Below are positions 20,800 to 30,035 of a DNA stretch of 64,000 nucleotides, one piece after another (position 1 is the stretch's first letter; every line of letters begins with the position of its first letter). A program made the translations under genes and the position numbers. The notes beneath the pieces are model-generated. The model was not told where the DNA came from, made no database searches, and worked only from the letters and a program-made list of their open reading frames with translations. This DNA is from JAHQVI01 sp963749875 (GTDB lineage: Bacteria; Pseudomonadota; Alphaproteobacteria; Rhizobiales; Rhodomicrobiaceae), in the NCBI GenBank assembly GCA_963749875.1, contig CAVVOX010000004.1, positions 248,001 to 312,000 on the forward strand, written 5' to 3'.

Positions 20800-22307
20800 A
20801 AACGATGCGCGGGCAGACGGTTTTCATCGGCAAGATCGGAGAAGCGTGTGTATTCACCGGTGAACTGCAGGCGGACCGTGCCCGTCGGTCCGTGGCGCTG
20901 CTTACCGATGACGATTTCGGCAATGCCCTGCACTTGATCCATTTGATCCTGCCATTTCTGATGCTCCTCCACCTTCGTGATCGAGGGCTCGGCGCGCTGG
21001 ACATAATATTCTTCGCGGTAGACGAACATAACCACGTCGGCATCTTGCTCGATAGAGCCCGATTCGCGCAAATCGGCGAGCTGCGGCCGCTTATCCTCGC
21101 GATTCTCGACCTGACGGGAGAGCTGCGACAGCGCCAGGATTGGCACATGCAGCTCTTTGGCGAGGGATTTAAGGCCAGTGGTGATCTCCGTTATCTCCTG
21201 CACCCGGCCCTCCGAGGAACGCCTCGACGATCCGGCAAGAAGCTGCAAATAGTCGACGATGATGAGGCCCAGTCCGCGCTGCCTCTTGAGCTTACGCGCC
21301 CGCGCGGCGAGCTGGGCGATCGTAATGCCGCCCGTATGGTCGATATAGAGCGGCAGTGACTGAAGGTCCTGCGTGGCTTTGACAAGCCGGTGGAATTCTT
21401 CTTCGCTGATAAGGCCCTTACGGATCTTCTCGGAGGAAATTTCGCTCTGCTCTGAGATGATCCGGGTTGCGAGCTGTTCGGCGGACATCTCCAGCGAGAA
21501 AAGGCCGACAATCGCACCGTCCACCACTTCCTCCTCGCCGTTCTCATTGACCTCGCTCCGGTAAGCTTTCGCTATATTGAAGCCGATATTGGTGGCAAGT
21601 GAGGACTTTCCCATTGCAGGCCGGCCGGCGAGAATGACCAGATCCGAGTTCTGAAGACCGCCGAGCGCGATATCGAGATCGCGCAAGCCGGTCGACAGTC
21701 CGGAGAGCCCGCCCTGCCGCTCATAGGCGCGTGACGCCATGTCGATGGCATCGTTCAGAGCGTTGGAAAACGTCATGAAGCCGGAGCCGTATTTGCCCTG
21801 CTCGGCCAGACCGTAGAGACGCTGCTCGGAGTCCTCGATCTGCTTCTTCGGCGGCATATCGACCGGCAAGTCATAGGCGACATTCACCATGTCCTCGCCG
21901 AGGAGAATGAGATCGCGCCGCACGGACAGGTCGTAAATCGTGCGGCCGTAATCCTCCGCATTGATGACGCTGGTCGCGTGCGCCGCCAGCCGGCCCAGAT
22001 ATTGCGGAACCGTCACCGTGCCGATCGGCTCTTCATTGTCGAAGAAGCTTTTCAACGTGATCGGCGTTGCGTTCTTGCCGCTCTGAATGAACTTGGCCGC
22101 GATCTCGTAAATCCGCCCGTGAAGCGGCTCGAAAAAATGGTGCGGCTCGAGAAAGGACGAAACCCGGTCAAAGGCCTCGTTATTGATCAGGATTGCGCCC
22201 AGGAGCGCCTGTTCAGCCTCGATATTGTGCGGGGCTTGCCGGAAGGGGATTGCCGGTTCGTCGGTGACGGTCTGAAGATGGAGCGGAGCGACTTGCTTCT
22301 GTGTCAT
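20796..22307 (-). CDS. dnaB: Replicative DNA helicase DnaB
   Basis: A 503-residue hexameric helicase. The N-terminal helical domain begins near APHNIEAEQALLGAIL, the linker follows, and the RecA-like domain has Walker A GRPAMGKSS near 224, Walker B LGLIIVDYLQLL, and the DnaB motif LSQLSRQVENR. Length and motifs are standard; the insert SEVNENGEEEVVDGA after Walker A is common in alphaproteobacteria. Its last codon runs directly into a CTAG-bounded repeat that provides the TAG stop. Confidence 0.97.
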   Translation of the reverse strand: MTQKQVAPLHLQTVTDEPAIPFRQAPHNIEAEQALLGAILINNEAFDRVSSFLEPHHFFEPLHGRIYEIAAKFIQSGKNATPITLKSFFDNEEPIGTVTVPQYLGRLAAHATSVINAEDYGRTIYDLSVRRDLILLGEDMVNVAYDLPVDMPPKKQIEDSEQRLYGLAEQGKYGSGFMTFSNALNDAIDMASRAYERQGGLSGLSTGLRDLDIALGGLQNSDLVILAGRPAMGKSSLATNIGFNIAKAYRSEVNENGEEEVVDGAIVGLFSLEMSAEQLATRIISEQSEISSEKIRKGLISEEEFHRLVKATQDLQSLPLYIDHTGGITIAQLAARARKLKRQRGLGLIIVDYLQLLAGSSRRSSEGRVQEITEITTGLKSLAKELHVPILALSQLSRQVENREDKRPQLADLRESGSIEQDADVVMFVYREEYYVQRAEPSITKVEEHQKWQDQMDQVQGIAEIVIGKQRHGPTGTVRLQFTGEYTRFSDLADENRLPAHRF

Positions 22308-22451
22308 GCGGCGAGCTTAGTTGATTCCGGGCGGGCCGGAATCCTCTATGCCCTGCTAGAGGCGGCTCATGCCCGTTTTGCACAGCGAACTGCGCAGTTG
22401 CTTGACGCAGGCACACACAACTTCACTCAATTCGTCAGGCACTTAAGACAC

Positions 22452-23753
22452 TCAATGCGCCGAGCGGGTGCGGATCTCGTCCGGCTTATGCGGCGGCTGC
22501 CACAGCGGATCCCGAGGCGCCTCTTCCCCGCCGAGGTCGGCCCTGCGGAGGCGTTCCTCCTCGCGCAGCATATAGTCGCGGGTAATCGGCAGCACACCGA
22601 TTTCCTTCGTCAATTGCAGCTGGAAGACCGTTATGCCGCTCCAGCGGAAGCCCGCTTCGCCGGATTGCAGATAGAACTCCCACATCCTGCAGAACCGCTC
22701 ATCGTACAGATTGGCGACGCGCTCCCGATTGGCCTGAAAACGCTCGTTCCATGCCGCGAGGGTCAAGGCGTAGTGGAGCCTGAGATTCTCGAAATCCGTC
22801 AGCCAGAACCGCTGACGCTCCAGCACTGGTGCAAGCTGGGACAATGACGGCAGATAGGCGCCGGGGAAAATATGCCGGCGGAGCCAGGGGTTGATCGGCC
22901 CCGGCGGCGTCTGAAAGCCGATCGTATGGATGAGCGCGACGCCGTCAGGCGCCAGAAGCGAGTGGACCTTTCTGAAGAAGCGTGAGAAATGCGGCTTGCC
23001 GACATGCTCGAACATGCCGACGGACACGATACGGTCGTATTGCTCCTTCTCGAGGCGATAATCGGCCAGTTTGAAAGTCACCCGGTCCTCAAGGCCGAGC
23101 TGCTGGGCGCGCGCATTCGATACGCGGTGCTGCTCGTCGGACAAGGTGAGGCCGGTCACGCGCACGGGATAGTGCCGGGCGAGATATAAGGCAAGGCCGC
23201 CCCAGCCCGAGCCTATGTCGAGAATGTGCTGGTTGGGCCGGACATCCAGTTTCGCCGCGATGTGCTGCTTCTTGTTGAGCTGGGCGGAATCGAGCGCCTC
23301 GTCGTCGGAACGGAAGTAGGCGCAGGAATATTGCCGATCGGTGTCCAGAAAGAGCGAGAAAAGCTCACCGGACAGATCGTAATGATGTTTGACGTTCTTT
23401 CGGGATCGGCTGACCGGATTAAAGACGGCGGGCAGGGAAAGGATGTCGTCCGCGCGCTCGAAAACCTGTCCCCAGAAACTCTCGTTCCAGCGCCGATTGT
23501 TCAGGATCAGCAACCGAAGGAAAGCGAACAGGGTTCCCTCGTCGATCACGAGGGAACCGTCCATATAGGTGCCACCGATGTTCAATGCAGAGTTTCGGGC
23601 AATGCGCCAGGCCGTGTCCGGGTCCCGCAATGATATCGCCGCGTCGAGCGGAGCGCCCGGATCTCCATACTCATAGACTTTGCCGTCGGCGTCAGTGACT
23701 TTGAGGCGGCCTTGTTTGACAGTCCGTCTCAGAATGGCGTTCAGTAGAAACAT
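22452..23753 (-). CDS. Cyclopropane-fatty-acyl-phospholipid synthase family methyltransferase
   Basis: A 433-residue SAM-dependent enzyme expected to act on unsaturated acyl chains of membrane lipids. The SAM site is ILDIGSGWGGLALYLA near residue 174; KKQHIAAKL, CAYFRSDDEALDSAQ and VGMFEHVGKPHF are family signatures. The ATG at 23753 is preceded by AGGTGG; a GTG nine bases upstream overlaps that site. The C-terminal tail is charged. It could be a CFA synthase or a related fatty-acid methyltransferase; I therefore give no symbol. Confidence 0.88.
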   Translation of the reverse strand: MFLLNAILRRTVKQGRLKVTDADGKVYEYGDPGAPLDAAISLRDPDTAWRIARNSALNIGGTYMDGSLVIDEGTLFAFLRLLILNNRRWNESFWGQVFERADDILSLPAVFNPVSRSRKNVKHHYDLSGELFSLFLDTDRQYSCAYFRSDDEALDSAQLNKKQHIAAKLDVRPNQHILDIGSGWGGLALYLARHYPVRVTGLTLSDEQHRVSNARAQQLGLEDRVTFKLADYRLEKEQYDRIVSVGMFEHVGKPHFSRFFRKVHSLLAPDGVALIHTIGFQTPPGPINPWLRRHIFPGAYLPSLSQLAPVLERQRFWLTDFENLRLHYALTLAAWNERFQANRERVANLYDERFCRMWEFYLQSGEAGFRWSGITVFQLQLTKEIGVLPITRDYMLREEERLRRADLGGEEAPRDPLWQPPHKPDEIRTRSAH

Positions 23754-23762
23754 GGCTGCCAC

Positions 23763-24103
23763 CTATCGTGCCGGTTATTACGTATATTCTAATTTTCTTC
23801 TGAGCGACTGCAAGTCCTGATCCAACTTTCGTCTAGGGACGAAAGAGATCGGCCTTGAATGTCTGCGCTCGAGAGCACACGAGACGGCCGATTTCGGTCA
23901 TGCCCGGGATCGAAACGGTTCAGCCCCTTAAGGCTCTGCATTGCCGCCCTTCGGTTCTGACTTAGTTGCGGAGGGCGCTTGCGGCAATCCTTCGCTCGAC
24001 GATAGCTTTGACGATCTGGTAGCGGAATTGCCGGACGGCGTGTTCGGCCAAGCCTGAAGCGGTTGCCTGGCCAGGATGCGGCCATTGGACGAGAGAGGCT
24101 CCC
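23763..24103. other. Divergent intergenic region between the CFA-type gene and ppa
   Basis: No gene of its own; antisense frames continuing from ppa are shadows. It should carry promoters for both flanking genes. AGAGAGGCT before 24104 is a possible ppa ribosome-binding site. I recognise no operator or RNA. Confidence 0.4.
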
Positions 24104-24637
24104 ATGAGAATCGACGCGATTGCGGTCGGCAAGGACCCGCCCGAGGACATCAATGTCATCATCGAGGTCCCGATCGGCGGCGAACCGATCAAATATGAAA
24201 TGGACAAAGCGGCCGGAACGCTCGTTGTCGACCGTTTCCTCTATACGCCGATGCGCTATCCCGGCAATTACGGCTTCGTTCCCCACACTCTGTCCGAGGA
24301 CGGCGATCCGATCGACGTGCTCGTCGCCAATACGCGCCCGATCATGCCGGGTGCGGTGATCAATGTTCGCCCCATCGGCGTCTTCAAGATGCAGGACGAC
24401 AGCGGGGTCGATGAAAAGATCATCGCCGTGCCGGTCCCAAAACTGACCAGGCGCTACGACGCCATCGAAAGTTATAAGGACCTGCCGCCGATCACGGTCG
24501 AACAGATCCAGCACTTCTTCGAACATTACAAGGATCTCGAACCGGGGAAATGGGTCGAGGCCAAGGGCTGGGGCGATGTCGGGGACGCCAAGCGCTTCAT
24601 CGTCGAGGCGATCGAGCGGCACGCCAAGGCCGGATAG
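24104..24637 (+). CDS. ppa: Inorganic pyrophosphatase (family I)
   Basis: A 177-residue soluble enzyme hydrolysing pyrophosphate to phosphate and so pulling biosynthetic reactions forward. The family signature DGDPIDVLV lies near residue 66, with metal-binding Asp residues; RYPGNYGFVPHTL and the KGWGDVGDAKRFI end are also diagnostic. Length is typical. It converges with the DUF1489 gene; the 37 bases between them hold an imperfect AGCCCGTC/GACGGCT hairpin. Confidence 0.97.
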   Translation: MRIDAIAVGKDPPEDINVIIEVPIGGEPIKYEMDKAAGTLVVDRFLYTPMRYPGNYGFVPHTLSEDGDPIDVLVANTRPIMPGAVINVRPIGVFKMQDDSGVDEKIIAVPVPKLTRRYDAIESYKDLPPITVEQIQHFFEHYKDLEPGKWVEAKGWGDVGDAKRFIVEAIERHAKAG

Positions 24638-24674
24638 AAAGCCCGTCAAGTAACTGCGAGCCTCGCCCGACGGC

Positions 24675-25109
24675 TTAAATCAGCGCCAGTTCCGCCAGCT
24701 CGGCGCGCATTGCTTCAGGCATATCGTCGTCGGCGAGGCCCTGCGCCGGGCCCAGATCCGCCGGCGCGTCTTCGGGCTTGAGATAGCGCCATCCCTGAAA
24801 AGGGCGTCGCGGCTGGGGCTTGGTCGCAATCAGCTCGTGACCGAGCACGATGCCGCAGAGCGTCCGGCCCTCGGCATCCGTTTCTTCCCGCAAGTCGAGA
24901 ATGCGCTGGCGTGCCCTGACGAATCCTTTGATGACCCAGTAAAGCGAGCCGGATTCCAAGACGGCCGCACGCTGGCGCGGCGTGTGCCGGGTGCGATGCA
25001 CGAGCTCCTGGACAGCCCCGGTGCGGCGCTGCCTTTCCAGGCGGATCGTCTGCCATGACGCCAGTTGCTCGACCGTGTCGACGCCTACGCAAAGCTTAAT
25101 CAGGTGCAT
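24675..25109 (-). CDS. DUF1489 family protein
   Basis: A 144-residue conserved protein of unknown function found mainly in alphaproteobacteria; the N-terminus MHLIKLCVGVDTVEQL and the block GSLYWVIKGFVRARQRILDL are typical. I place the start at 25109, where it overlaps the end of the carboxylase alpha gene by 14 bases, implying translational coupling; the open frame extends further upstream but only within that gene. Confidence 0.85.
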   Translation of the reverse strand: MHLIKLCVGVDTVEQLASWQTIRLERQRRTGAVQELVHRTRHTPRQRAAVLESGSLYWVIKGFVRARQRILDLREETDAEGRTLCGIVLGHELIATKPQPRRPFQGWRYLKPEDAPADLGPAQGLADDDMPEAMRAELAELALI

Positions 25110-27060
25110 TCTGCCCGCCCATATCCAGTTCGGCAATGACGGCTCCGGAGTCGACCTGATCGCCCTCGCCGTGCGGGAGGCATTTGACCACTCCTTCGAC
25201 CGGAGCATGGAGGACGTGCTCCATCTTCATCGCCTCCACCACCGCCACCCGATCGCCAAGCGCGACCCGGTCGCCGTCCTTCACGAAGATCTTGGTGAGC
25301 CTGCCGAACATCGGCGCCCGCAGGACGCCGCCGGCCGCGGTTTTGGCGGCACCCAGCCGTTTCGGCGCGAAACGCACGATCGTTTGGCGCATGTCGTGCC
25401 ATAGGATGACGCCATCATCGACGGGAATGATCTCGGCGCCGGTCTCTACACCTTCCCTATCGTCGGCAAGCTGAGGCCCGTCCGCCGTCCACCGAAGCGT
25501 CACACGATGCTCCGCGCCGCCCGCTTCGACATGATAGGTCATCTCCCGCGGCGGGACGAACTCGAAGCCGTCATTCGCATCCCAGGGGCTGTGCGGCTCG
25601 TCGGAACAGGCGCGCCGCAGACGCATCGCCTTTTCCTGCTGTGAAAGGAGTAGGGCCTTGGCGGCTGGCCCGATGATGCCAGTCGCCTCCGGTTCGTCCG
25701 TCAGCTCCGAAAGATGGTCTTCGATGAAATGGGTCGAGAGGGCGGCGCCTTCGGCTTTCGCACGCATGGCAAGCGCATGAAGGAAAGCCAGATTCGTCTG
25801 CGGGCCGGCAATGAGGGTCGCTTCGAGCCCGGCGAGCAGCCGCTCATAAGCCGCGGCCCGGTCCGCCCCGTAACCGATGATCTTGGCGATCATGGCGTCA
25901 TAGTAGGGCGGGACCTCGCTTCCGGTCGCCACGCCGCTATCGTTCCGAATGCCTTCGCATTCCGGGAAGCGGGCGCGCCAGATCTTGCCCGGCGAGGGGA
26001 GAAAACCGGTCGCGGGGTCCTCGGCATAGAGCCGCGCCTCGACCGCGGCGCCGGTGGCTTCGATCGCATTCTGCGCGAGCGGCAGCAGCTCGCCGGCCGC
26101 CACCCGGAACTGCCATTCGACCAGATCGAGCCCCGTCATCAGCTCCGTCACCGGATGCTCGATCTGCAGACGGGTATTCATCTCCATGAAATAGAAAGGC
26201 GTCTCCTCCTTGAGCGGCCCTCCCGGCACCAGAAACTCCATTGTTCCGGCACCCAGATAGTTGACGGCGCGTGCGGCCGACAGGGCGGCTTCCGTCATCC
26301 GGGCGCGCAACCCGCCGGGCATTCCAATGGCGGGCGCTTCCTCGATCACTTTCTGATTGCGGCGCTGGAGTGTGCATTCCCGCTCGAACAGGTGAACGAG
26401 ATTGCCTCGGGCGTCGCCGAAGACCTGCACTTCGATATGGCGGGCCGGATCGATCAGCTTTTCGATCATCAGCCGGCCGTCGCCGAAGGCGGCCTGTGCC
26501 TCGCGCCGCGCGCTCGCAGCAGCGTCGGCCAAATCGGCAGGCCCTGAGACGGCCTTCATTCCCTTGCCGCCGCCACCCGCCACGGCCTTCAACAAGACCG
26601 GATAGCCGATTGCCTCCGCTTCGCGCGCGAAGGTCTCGTCGTCCTGCGCTTCGCCCGAATAGCCGGGCACGGTTGGAATGCCGAGGCCGGCTGCGAGGCG
26701 CTTCGCTTCGTCCTTATGCCCCATCGTGCGGATGGTGTGCGGCGAAGGTCCGACAAAGATAATGCCGGCCGCCGCGCAAGCCTCCGCGAAGCCCGCATTC
26801 TCGGCGAGAAAACCGCATCCGGGGTGAATGCACTCCGCCTCCAAGCGAAGGGCCGCTTCGATGATCCGGTCCTGGCGCAAATAGCTCTCGCTGCTCGGCG
26901 CGGGCCCGATCTCCACGCTGTCATCGGCGGCCCCGACGTGGAGCGCGCCGCGATCCGCCTCCGAATGGATGGCGACGGTGCGCATGCCCAAGCGCCTCGC
27001 CGTGCGTATGACGCGCAGCGCGATTTCCCCACGATTGGCGACAAGAACGGAGTTGAACAC
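25096..27060 (-). CDS. Acetyl/propionyl/methylcrotonyl-CoA carboxylase alpha subunit
   Basis: A 654-residue biotin-dependent carboxylase subunit. The biotin carboxylase domain starts FNSVLVANRGEIALR, with the ATP-grasp glycine loop VAGGGGKGM and the MNTRLQIEHPVTE segment; the C-terminal biotin carrier domain has the biotinylated lysine in VEAMKMEHVL. The GTG at 27060 follows CTGAGGATC; the ATG at 27090 lies inside a palindromic repeat and lacks a ribosome-binding site. Length and domain set fit MccA/PccA-type alpha subunits. No beta (carboxyltransferase) subunit is adjacent, so the acyl-CoA substrate cannot be decided. Confidence 0.88.
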   Translation of the reverse strand: MFNSVLVANRGEIALRVIRTARRLGMRTVAIHSEADRGALHVGAADDSVEIGPAPSSESYLRQDRIIEAALRLEAECIHPGCGFLAENAGFAEACAAAGIIFVGPSPHTIRTMGHKDEAKRLAAGLGIPTVPGYSGEAQDDETFAREAEAIGYPVLLKAVAGGGGKGMKAVSGPADLADAAASARREAQAAFGDGRLMIEKLIDPARHIEVQVFGDARGNLVHLFERECTLQRRNQKVIEEAPAIGMPGGLRARMTEAALSAARAVNYLGAGTMEFLVPGGPLKEETPFYFMEMNTRLQIEHPVTELMTGLDLVEWQFRVAAGELLPLAQNAIEATGAAVEARLYAEDPATGFLPSPGKIWRARFPECEGIRNDSGVATGSEVPPYYDAMIAKIIGYGADRAAAYERLLAGLEATLIAGPQTNLAFLHALAMRAKAEGAALSTHFIEDHLSELTDEPEATGIIGPAAKALLLSQQEKAMRLRRACSDEPHSPWDANDGFEFVPPREMTYHVEAGGAEHRVTLRWTADGPQLADDREGVETGAEIIPVDDGVILWHDMRQTIVRFAPKRLGAAKTAAGGVLRAPMFGRLTKIFVKDGDRVALGDRVAVVEAMKMEHVLHAPVEGVVKCLPHGEGDQVDSGAVIAELDMGGQNAPD

Positions 27061-27091
27061 GCTGATCCTCAGGATTGATGACCGCCCCATG

Positions 27092-27197
27092 CTAGCGCAA
27101 CGCGCGCCAAAATGGACGCGGACAGTTGCGCCAGCTTATTGAAATAGATCAACTTAACCTCGTCCAAGTGATTCCACTTGAACGAGGGTTGATCTAG
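27092..27197. repeat. Composite B+A palindromic repeat
   Basis: Starts CTAGCGCAACG (27092) and ends GGGTTGATCTAG (27197). Unit B is the short form (GCGCGCC...GGACGCGGACAGTTGCGC). It abuts the 5' end of the carboxylase alpha gene. Confidence 0.85.
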
Positions 27198-27270
27198 CGC
27201 AACGCGTCCAAGCATGTCCCCGCGAAGGCGGGGATGGACGCGGGAACAGTTGCGCTAACTTATTGATCTA
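27194..27270. repeat. Unit-B repeat in tandem, unit A lost
   Basis: Shares its CTAG with the preceding copy, carries the long unit B with CCCCGCGAAGGCGGGG core, and breaks off after the linker AACTTATTGATCTA. The second element thus appears inserted at the CTAG edge of the first. Confidence 0.85.
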
Positions 27271-27294
27271 CGCAAACGGACCGGAAACACAAAG

Positions 27295-27324
27295 AAAAAG
27301 GCCGGCGCCGAGGCCAGCCTTTTC
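27295..27324 (-). terminator. Rho-independent terminator
   Basis: On the minus strand AAAAGGCTGGC and GCCGGCCTTTT form an 11-base stem with one mismatch and a short loop, followed by a T run. It lies 21 bases past the stop of the 27346-28491 gene. Confidence 0.75.
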
Positions 27325-27345
27325 CAAAGGAATGTGCGGTTGCGG

Positions 27346-28491
27346 TCAGGAGGCCGCCGCCATATCGCCGCCGTCCTCGTCCTGCATCGAGCCTGTGACG
27401 CGGATGCCGATATAGCGGATTTTGCCCGCGATCTTGGCTTTCTGTACGCCGAGATCGGTGAGTTGACGGCTGAAGATCGGCAGTCCGACCGGTTGGCGGC
27501 CGGTGGTCTCGCACCATTCGCAGTAATTGTCGTAAAGGGCGAGGGCGGTGATGCTCGCGCCGTCGTCCTGGCGAATACGATCCTCGAAATAGGTCTCGAT
27601 GTCGCTTCTGGGCAGAGCAAGCTGCTGATCTTTCGGCAGTTGCGGGAGCTCAAGCCTAATCGGCTCCATGACCTCAACGACCTTGGCCGGCTCCACCATC
27701 GCCCGTTTGAGATGCTCATGCATGCGCCACGGGCTCGTCGAGACAAAGAGCCCGAGGCTCGACCCGAGCTCGACAAGCAGCGTGATCAGGATCGTCAGCC
27801 CGAGTTCGATACGGCCAATGTCGATACCCGACAGGGCCGAAAGCATCGCCGCCTGCGGATCGGCGATCCTTGCGGCGGCAAGCCCACTCATATGTCCGAT
27901 CTGCGTGCGGATCGCATCGGCCTCCTTCTGCAGCGTTTCGTCCTTCTTTGCCGCCGCCAGCTCGGCCTCCAGCTTATGGAAGGCTTCGCAGAACTCGCGG
28001 CTCAGCGCCAAGGTCGCGTCGGTGCAGCCCTTGGTGCTTTCCCAGCGATAATGCTGCTTGGCGCCTTTGATCTCGGCTTCGACCATCCCGACAGAGCGGT
28101 GCTTTTCGAGCCATTTCTGCTGCTCGGTGACCCGGCTCAGCTGCGTCCGCAGATCGTCATATTTCTCCGCCTGCATCGTGCGCGTGCCGGTCGTATCCGA
28201 GCGGTTGAGAGAGGCGAACCCGATCGCCGAGGTCAAGGCATAGAGAATGCAGACCGCCCAGAGCGCAGTGCCGCCGATTGCCTGTGACCAGTTGCGCTGG
28301 CGCCATGCGGCGAAGATGAAGAACGGCAGAAGCGCCTTCAATCCGTCCGCCGCAACGCTCGCCGCGCCGAAGACATGGGAGTCGAATTCCGTCTTGCCGA
28401 GACTGAAGCCGAACTGCCAATTCATTGCCGCGGAGACGCACAACAGGACGAGCGCCGCCGCGCAACCGAACACGCCGAATACGTGCCGCAT
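27346..28491 (-). CDS. Uncharacterised membrane protein with primase-like C-terminal domain
   Basis: A 381-residue protein I do not recognise as a named family. Hydrophobic segments lie near residues 3-28, 45-62, 68-90 and 225-250. Between the third and fourth is a charged, probably coiled-coil stretch (EKYDDLRTQLSRVTEQQKWL and on). The C-terminal 60 residues (ALYDNYCEWCETTGRQPVG, then FSRQLTDLGVQKAKI and RYIGI) resemble the winged-helix tail of phage P4/D5-type primases. The ATG at 28491 is preceded by AGAAGGGGG; the frame is open further upstream without such a site. It stands alone between a repeat pair and a long intergenic region and has its own terminator. Possibly of plasmid or phage origin. 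Confidence 0.75.
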   Translation of the reverse strand: MRHVFGVFGCAAALVLLCVSAAMNWQFGFSLGKTEFDSHVFGAASVAADGLKALLPFFIFAAWRQRNWSQAIGGTALWAVCILYALTSAIGFASLNRSDTTGTRTMQAEKYDDLRTQLSRVTEQQKWLEKHRSVGMVEAEIKGAKQHYRWESTKGCTDATLALSREFCEAFHKLEAELAAAKKDETLQKEADAIRTQIGHMSGLAAARIADPQAAMLSALSGIDIGRIELGLTILITLLVELGSSLGLFVSTSPWRMHEHLKRAMVEPAKVVEVMEPIRLELPQLPKDQQLALPRSDIETYFEDRIRQDDGASITALALYDNYCEWCETTGRQPVGLPIFSRQLTDLGVQKAKIAGKIRYIGIRVTGSMQDEDGGDMAAAS

Positions 28492-29032
28492 AACTGCCCC
28501 CTTCTGTTTTGGCCGCTTTGGCGGCTCTGATGCTTCGAGGGGGCGGTTGGAACAAATCGCAGTTGCTATTGTTTTACTACGAGTGAATCGCGTTAAACCG
28601 TCGGTCCATAAGCCATGATCCATGGACCGAAACGGTAACTTGCAAAATTAGCCACTATTTCGCCGTTCATGCAGCTTCCATCACTACATGGACTTATGTA
28701 CACTATTTGGGCGTCCAGGTGTTCTCCGCCGCTAACGAAGCACCGATGGGCGCACCCCCACGTGAACGAGCGAAACGTTCGGCCCCCTCAGGGCGAGTTC
28801 TAACTGATTCGTGAGGGTAAACGAAAACTTAACAGTTACCCACTAACCCTAGTCTGGCCCCAGTCGACGCAACGCTTCATGTTGTGTAAAGCAAGTGGAT
28901 AATTTGTGAGAATAGAAGGGAAAATCGAGCATCGCTTGACACGTTCTTTTCATCTGCCCGGTAGAGGATGACATCCGGCCTCGAGCAAGTTGAACGATGT
29001 ATACCGATCCGAAACGCCCGTAGGAGTTAGTA
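28492..29032. other. 540-base divergent intergenic region
   Basis: No gene found. It should hold promoters for the flanking divergent genes. TTGACA at 28936-28941 is a plausible -35 for the gene at 29033, but no good -10 sits at the right distance. TAGGAG before 29033 is the ribosome-binding site. Confidence 0.4.
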
Positions 29033-29929
29033 ATGCGCCGCTTCAGTGTCCTCGCATTTGTTTCAGCCATCGCCCTCATTCTCTTGACGCCGGGCGACGC
29101 CGAAAGGACCGGGAGCGCCAATGTTTCTGTGTCGGCTGCCGGCGCGAAGGACAACGCGAGTGGCGCCTCGAAGGCGGCTTCCGCCGATGCAGCCTCCCAG
29201 TCCGACGCCTTGACGGAGGGCGAAGGGGAAGCTCACCTCAAGAGCCAGTACAAAACCGTCAAGACGGCGGAGACGGCCGACATTCGCGCCGACACTGCGG
29301 CGGAAGACGATCAGAAGGCGGAGAGTGAGACAGAGGTCGTCGAAGTGGACGCAGAGCAATATGCGGCGGCTCATGTTCCGTCTTCCGCACACGCGGATGA
29401 GATCGATCCGGCTCTCGCAAACCTGTCGCTCTTCGACCTGAAATCAGCCTCGCAGCGCGAACTTGCCCGTCTTGGTTGCTACGACGCCAGGATCGACGGG
29501 CTGTGGGGGCCGAAGACCGAAGCCGCGGTTCAGTCATTCAATCAGCGTATGGCAGGCGGATTTGCCGAGGAGCCGACGCCCGAACTCGTGCAGGCGCTTC
29601 GCGCGGCACCGGACGGCCTTTGCGGCTGCCCGCCGGAGTCCGAAAGCGATGTCTGCGTGATTGCTCTGAAGAAAGACCATTCGAAAGACGCCAAGAAAAA
29701 AGAGAAGCTATCCTATTTGCCGCCTTGGATGCAGGGCGAAGAGCAGGTCACCACGGAGCCGGAGGATCATGGTCCCACGCCCCAGGTGATCACGGTTGGG
29801 CCTAGCAGTAGCCGGCAATATGTCCGAAGGCGCGTTCGAAGCCGGCAGGAACCGCGTTACGCCGAGCAACATCGCCGGAAGCGGAGCCGCAACTGGCTGC
29901 CAAGTGGTTGGCCCCGTGCAGGGCGCTAA
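29033..29929 (+). CDS. Secreted peptidoglycan-binding domain protein
   Basis: A 298-residue protein with an N-terminal signal peptide (FSVLAFVSAIALILLTPGDA). A long Ala/Ser/Glu-rich low-complexity region spans residues 25-140, followed by a PG_binding_1 domain at about 138-190 (ELARLGCYDARIDGLWGPKTE, AAVQSFNQRM). A Cys pair (GLCGCPP) follows, and the last 40 residues are very rich in Arg. It probably sits in the periplasm and holds peptidoglycan; no catalytic domain is seen. The TAA stop lies right at the start of an IS630-like end. Confidence 0.75.
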   Translation: MRRFSVLAFVSAIALILLTPGDAERTGSANVSVSAAGAKDNASGASKAASADAASQSDALTEGEGEAHLKSQYKTVKTAETADIRADTAAEDDQKAESETEVVEVDAEQYAAAHVPSSAHADEIDPALANLSLFDLKSASQRELARLGCYDARIDGLWGPKTEAAVQSFNQRMAGGFAEEPTPELVQALRAAPDGLCGCPPESESDVCVIALKKDHSKDAKKKEKLSYLPPWMQGEEQVTTEPEDHGPTPQVITVGPSSSRQYVRRRVRSRQEPRYAEQHRRKRSRNWLPSGWPRAGR

Positions 29930-29970
29930 TGCACTGACGCATTCACATGGTTCATGCGTCCGCGCCCTAG
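29925..29970. repeat. Solo IS630-like end / mini palindrome
   Basis: TGCACTGACGCATTCA at 29930-29945 matches the ends of the deleted IS630 element at 12424. It is followed by a GACGCAT/ATGCGTC inverted pair and closes with CTAG at 29967-29970. Only the terminal sequence remains. Confidence 0.55.
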
Positions 29971-30035
29971 CTCTTTGTTTATGCATCAATTTTGCCAAGC
30001 TCCGGCTGTTGCCTCCGTTTGGATCGATGCCCTAG

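Noticed and set aside
23789..24649. 286-codon open frame antisense to ppa and its upstream region
   Set aside because: Overlaps the clear pyrophosphatase gene; low-complexity tail and no family resemblance.
28549..28573. GGAAC-N17-GTT resembling an EcfG stress promoter
   Set aside because: About 480 bases from the next plus-strand gene, and the second box is only a three-base match.
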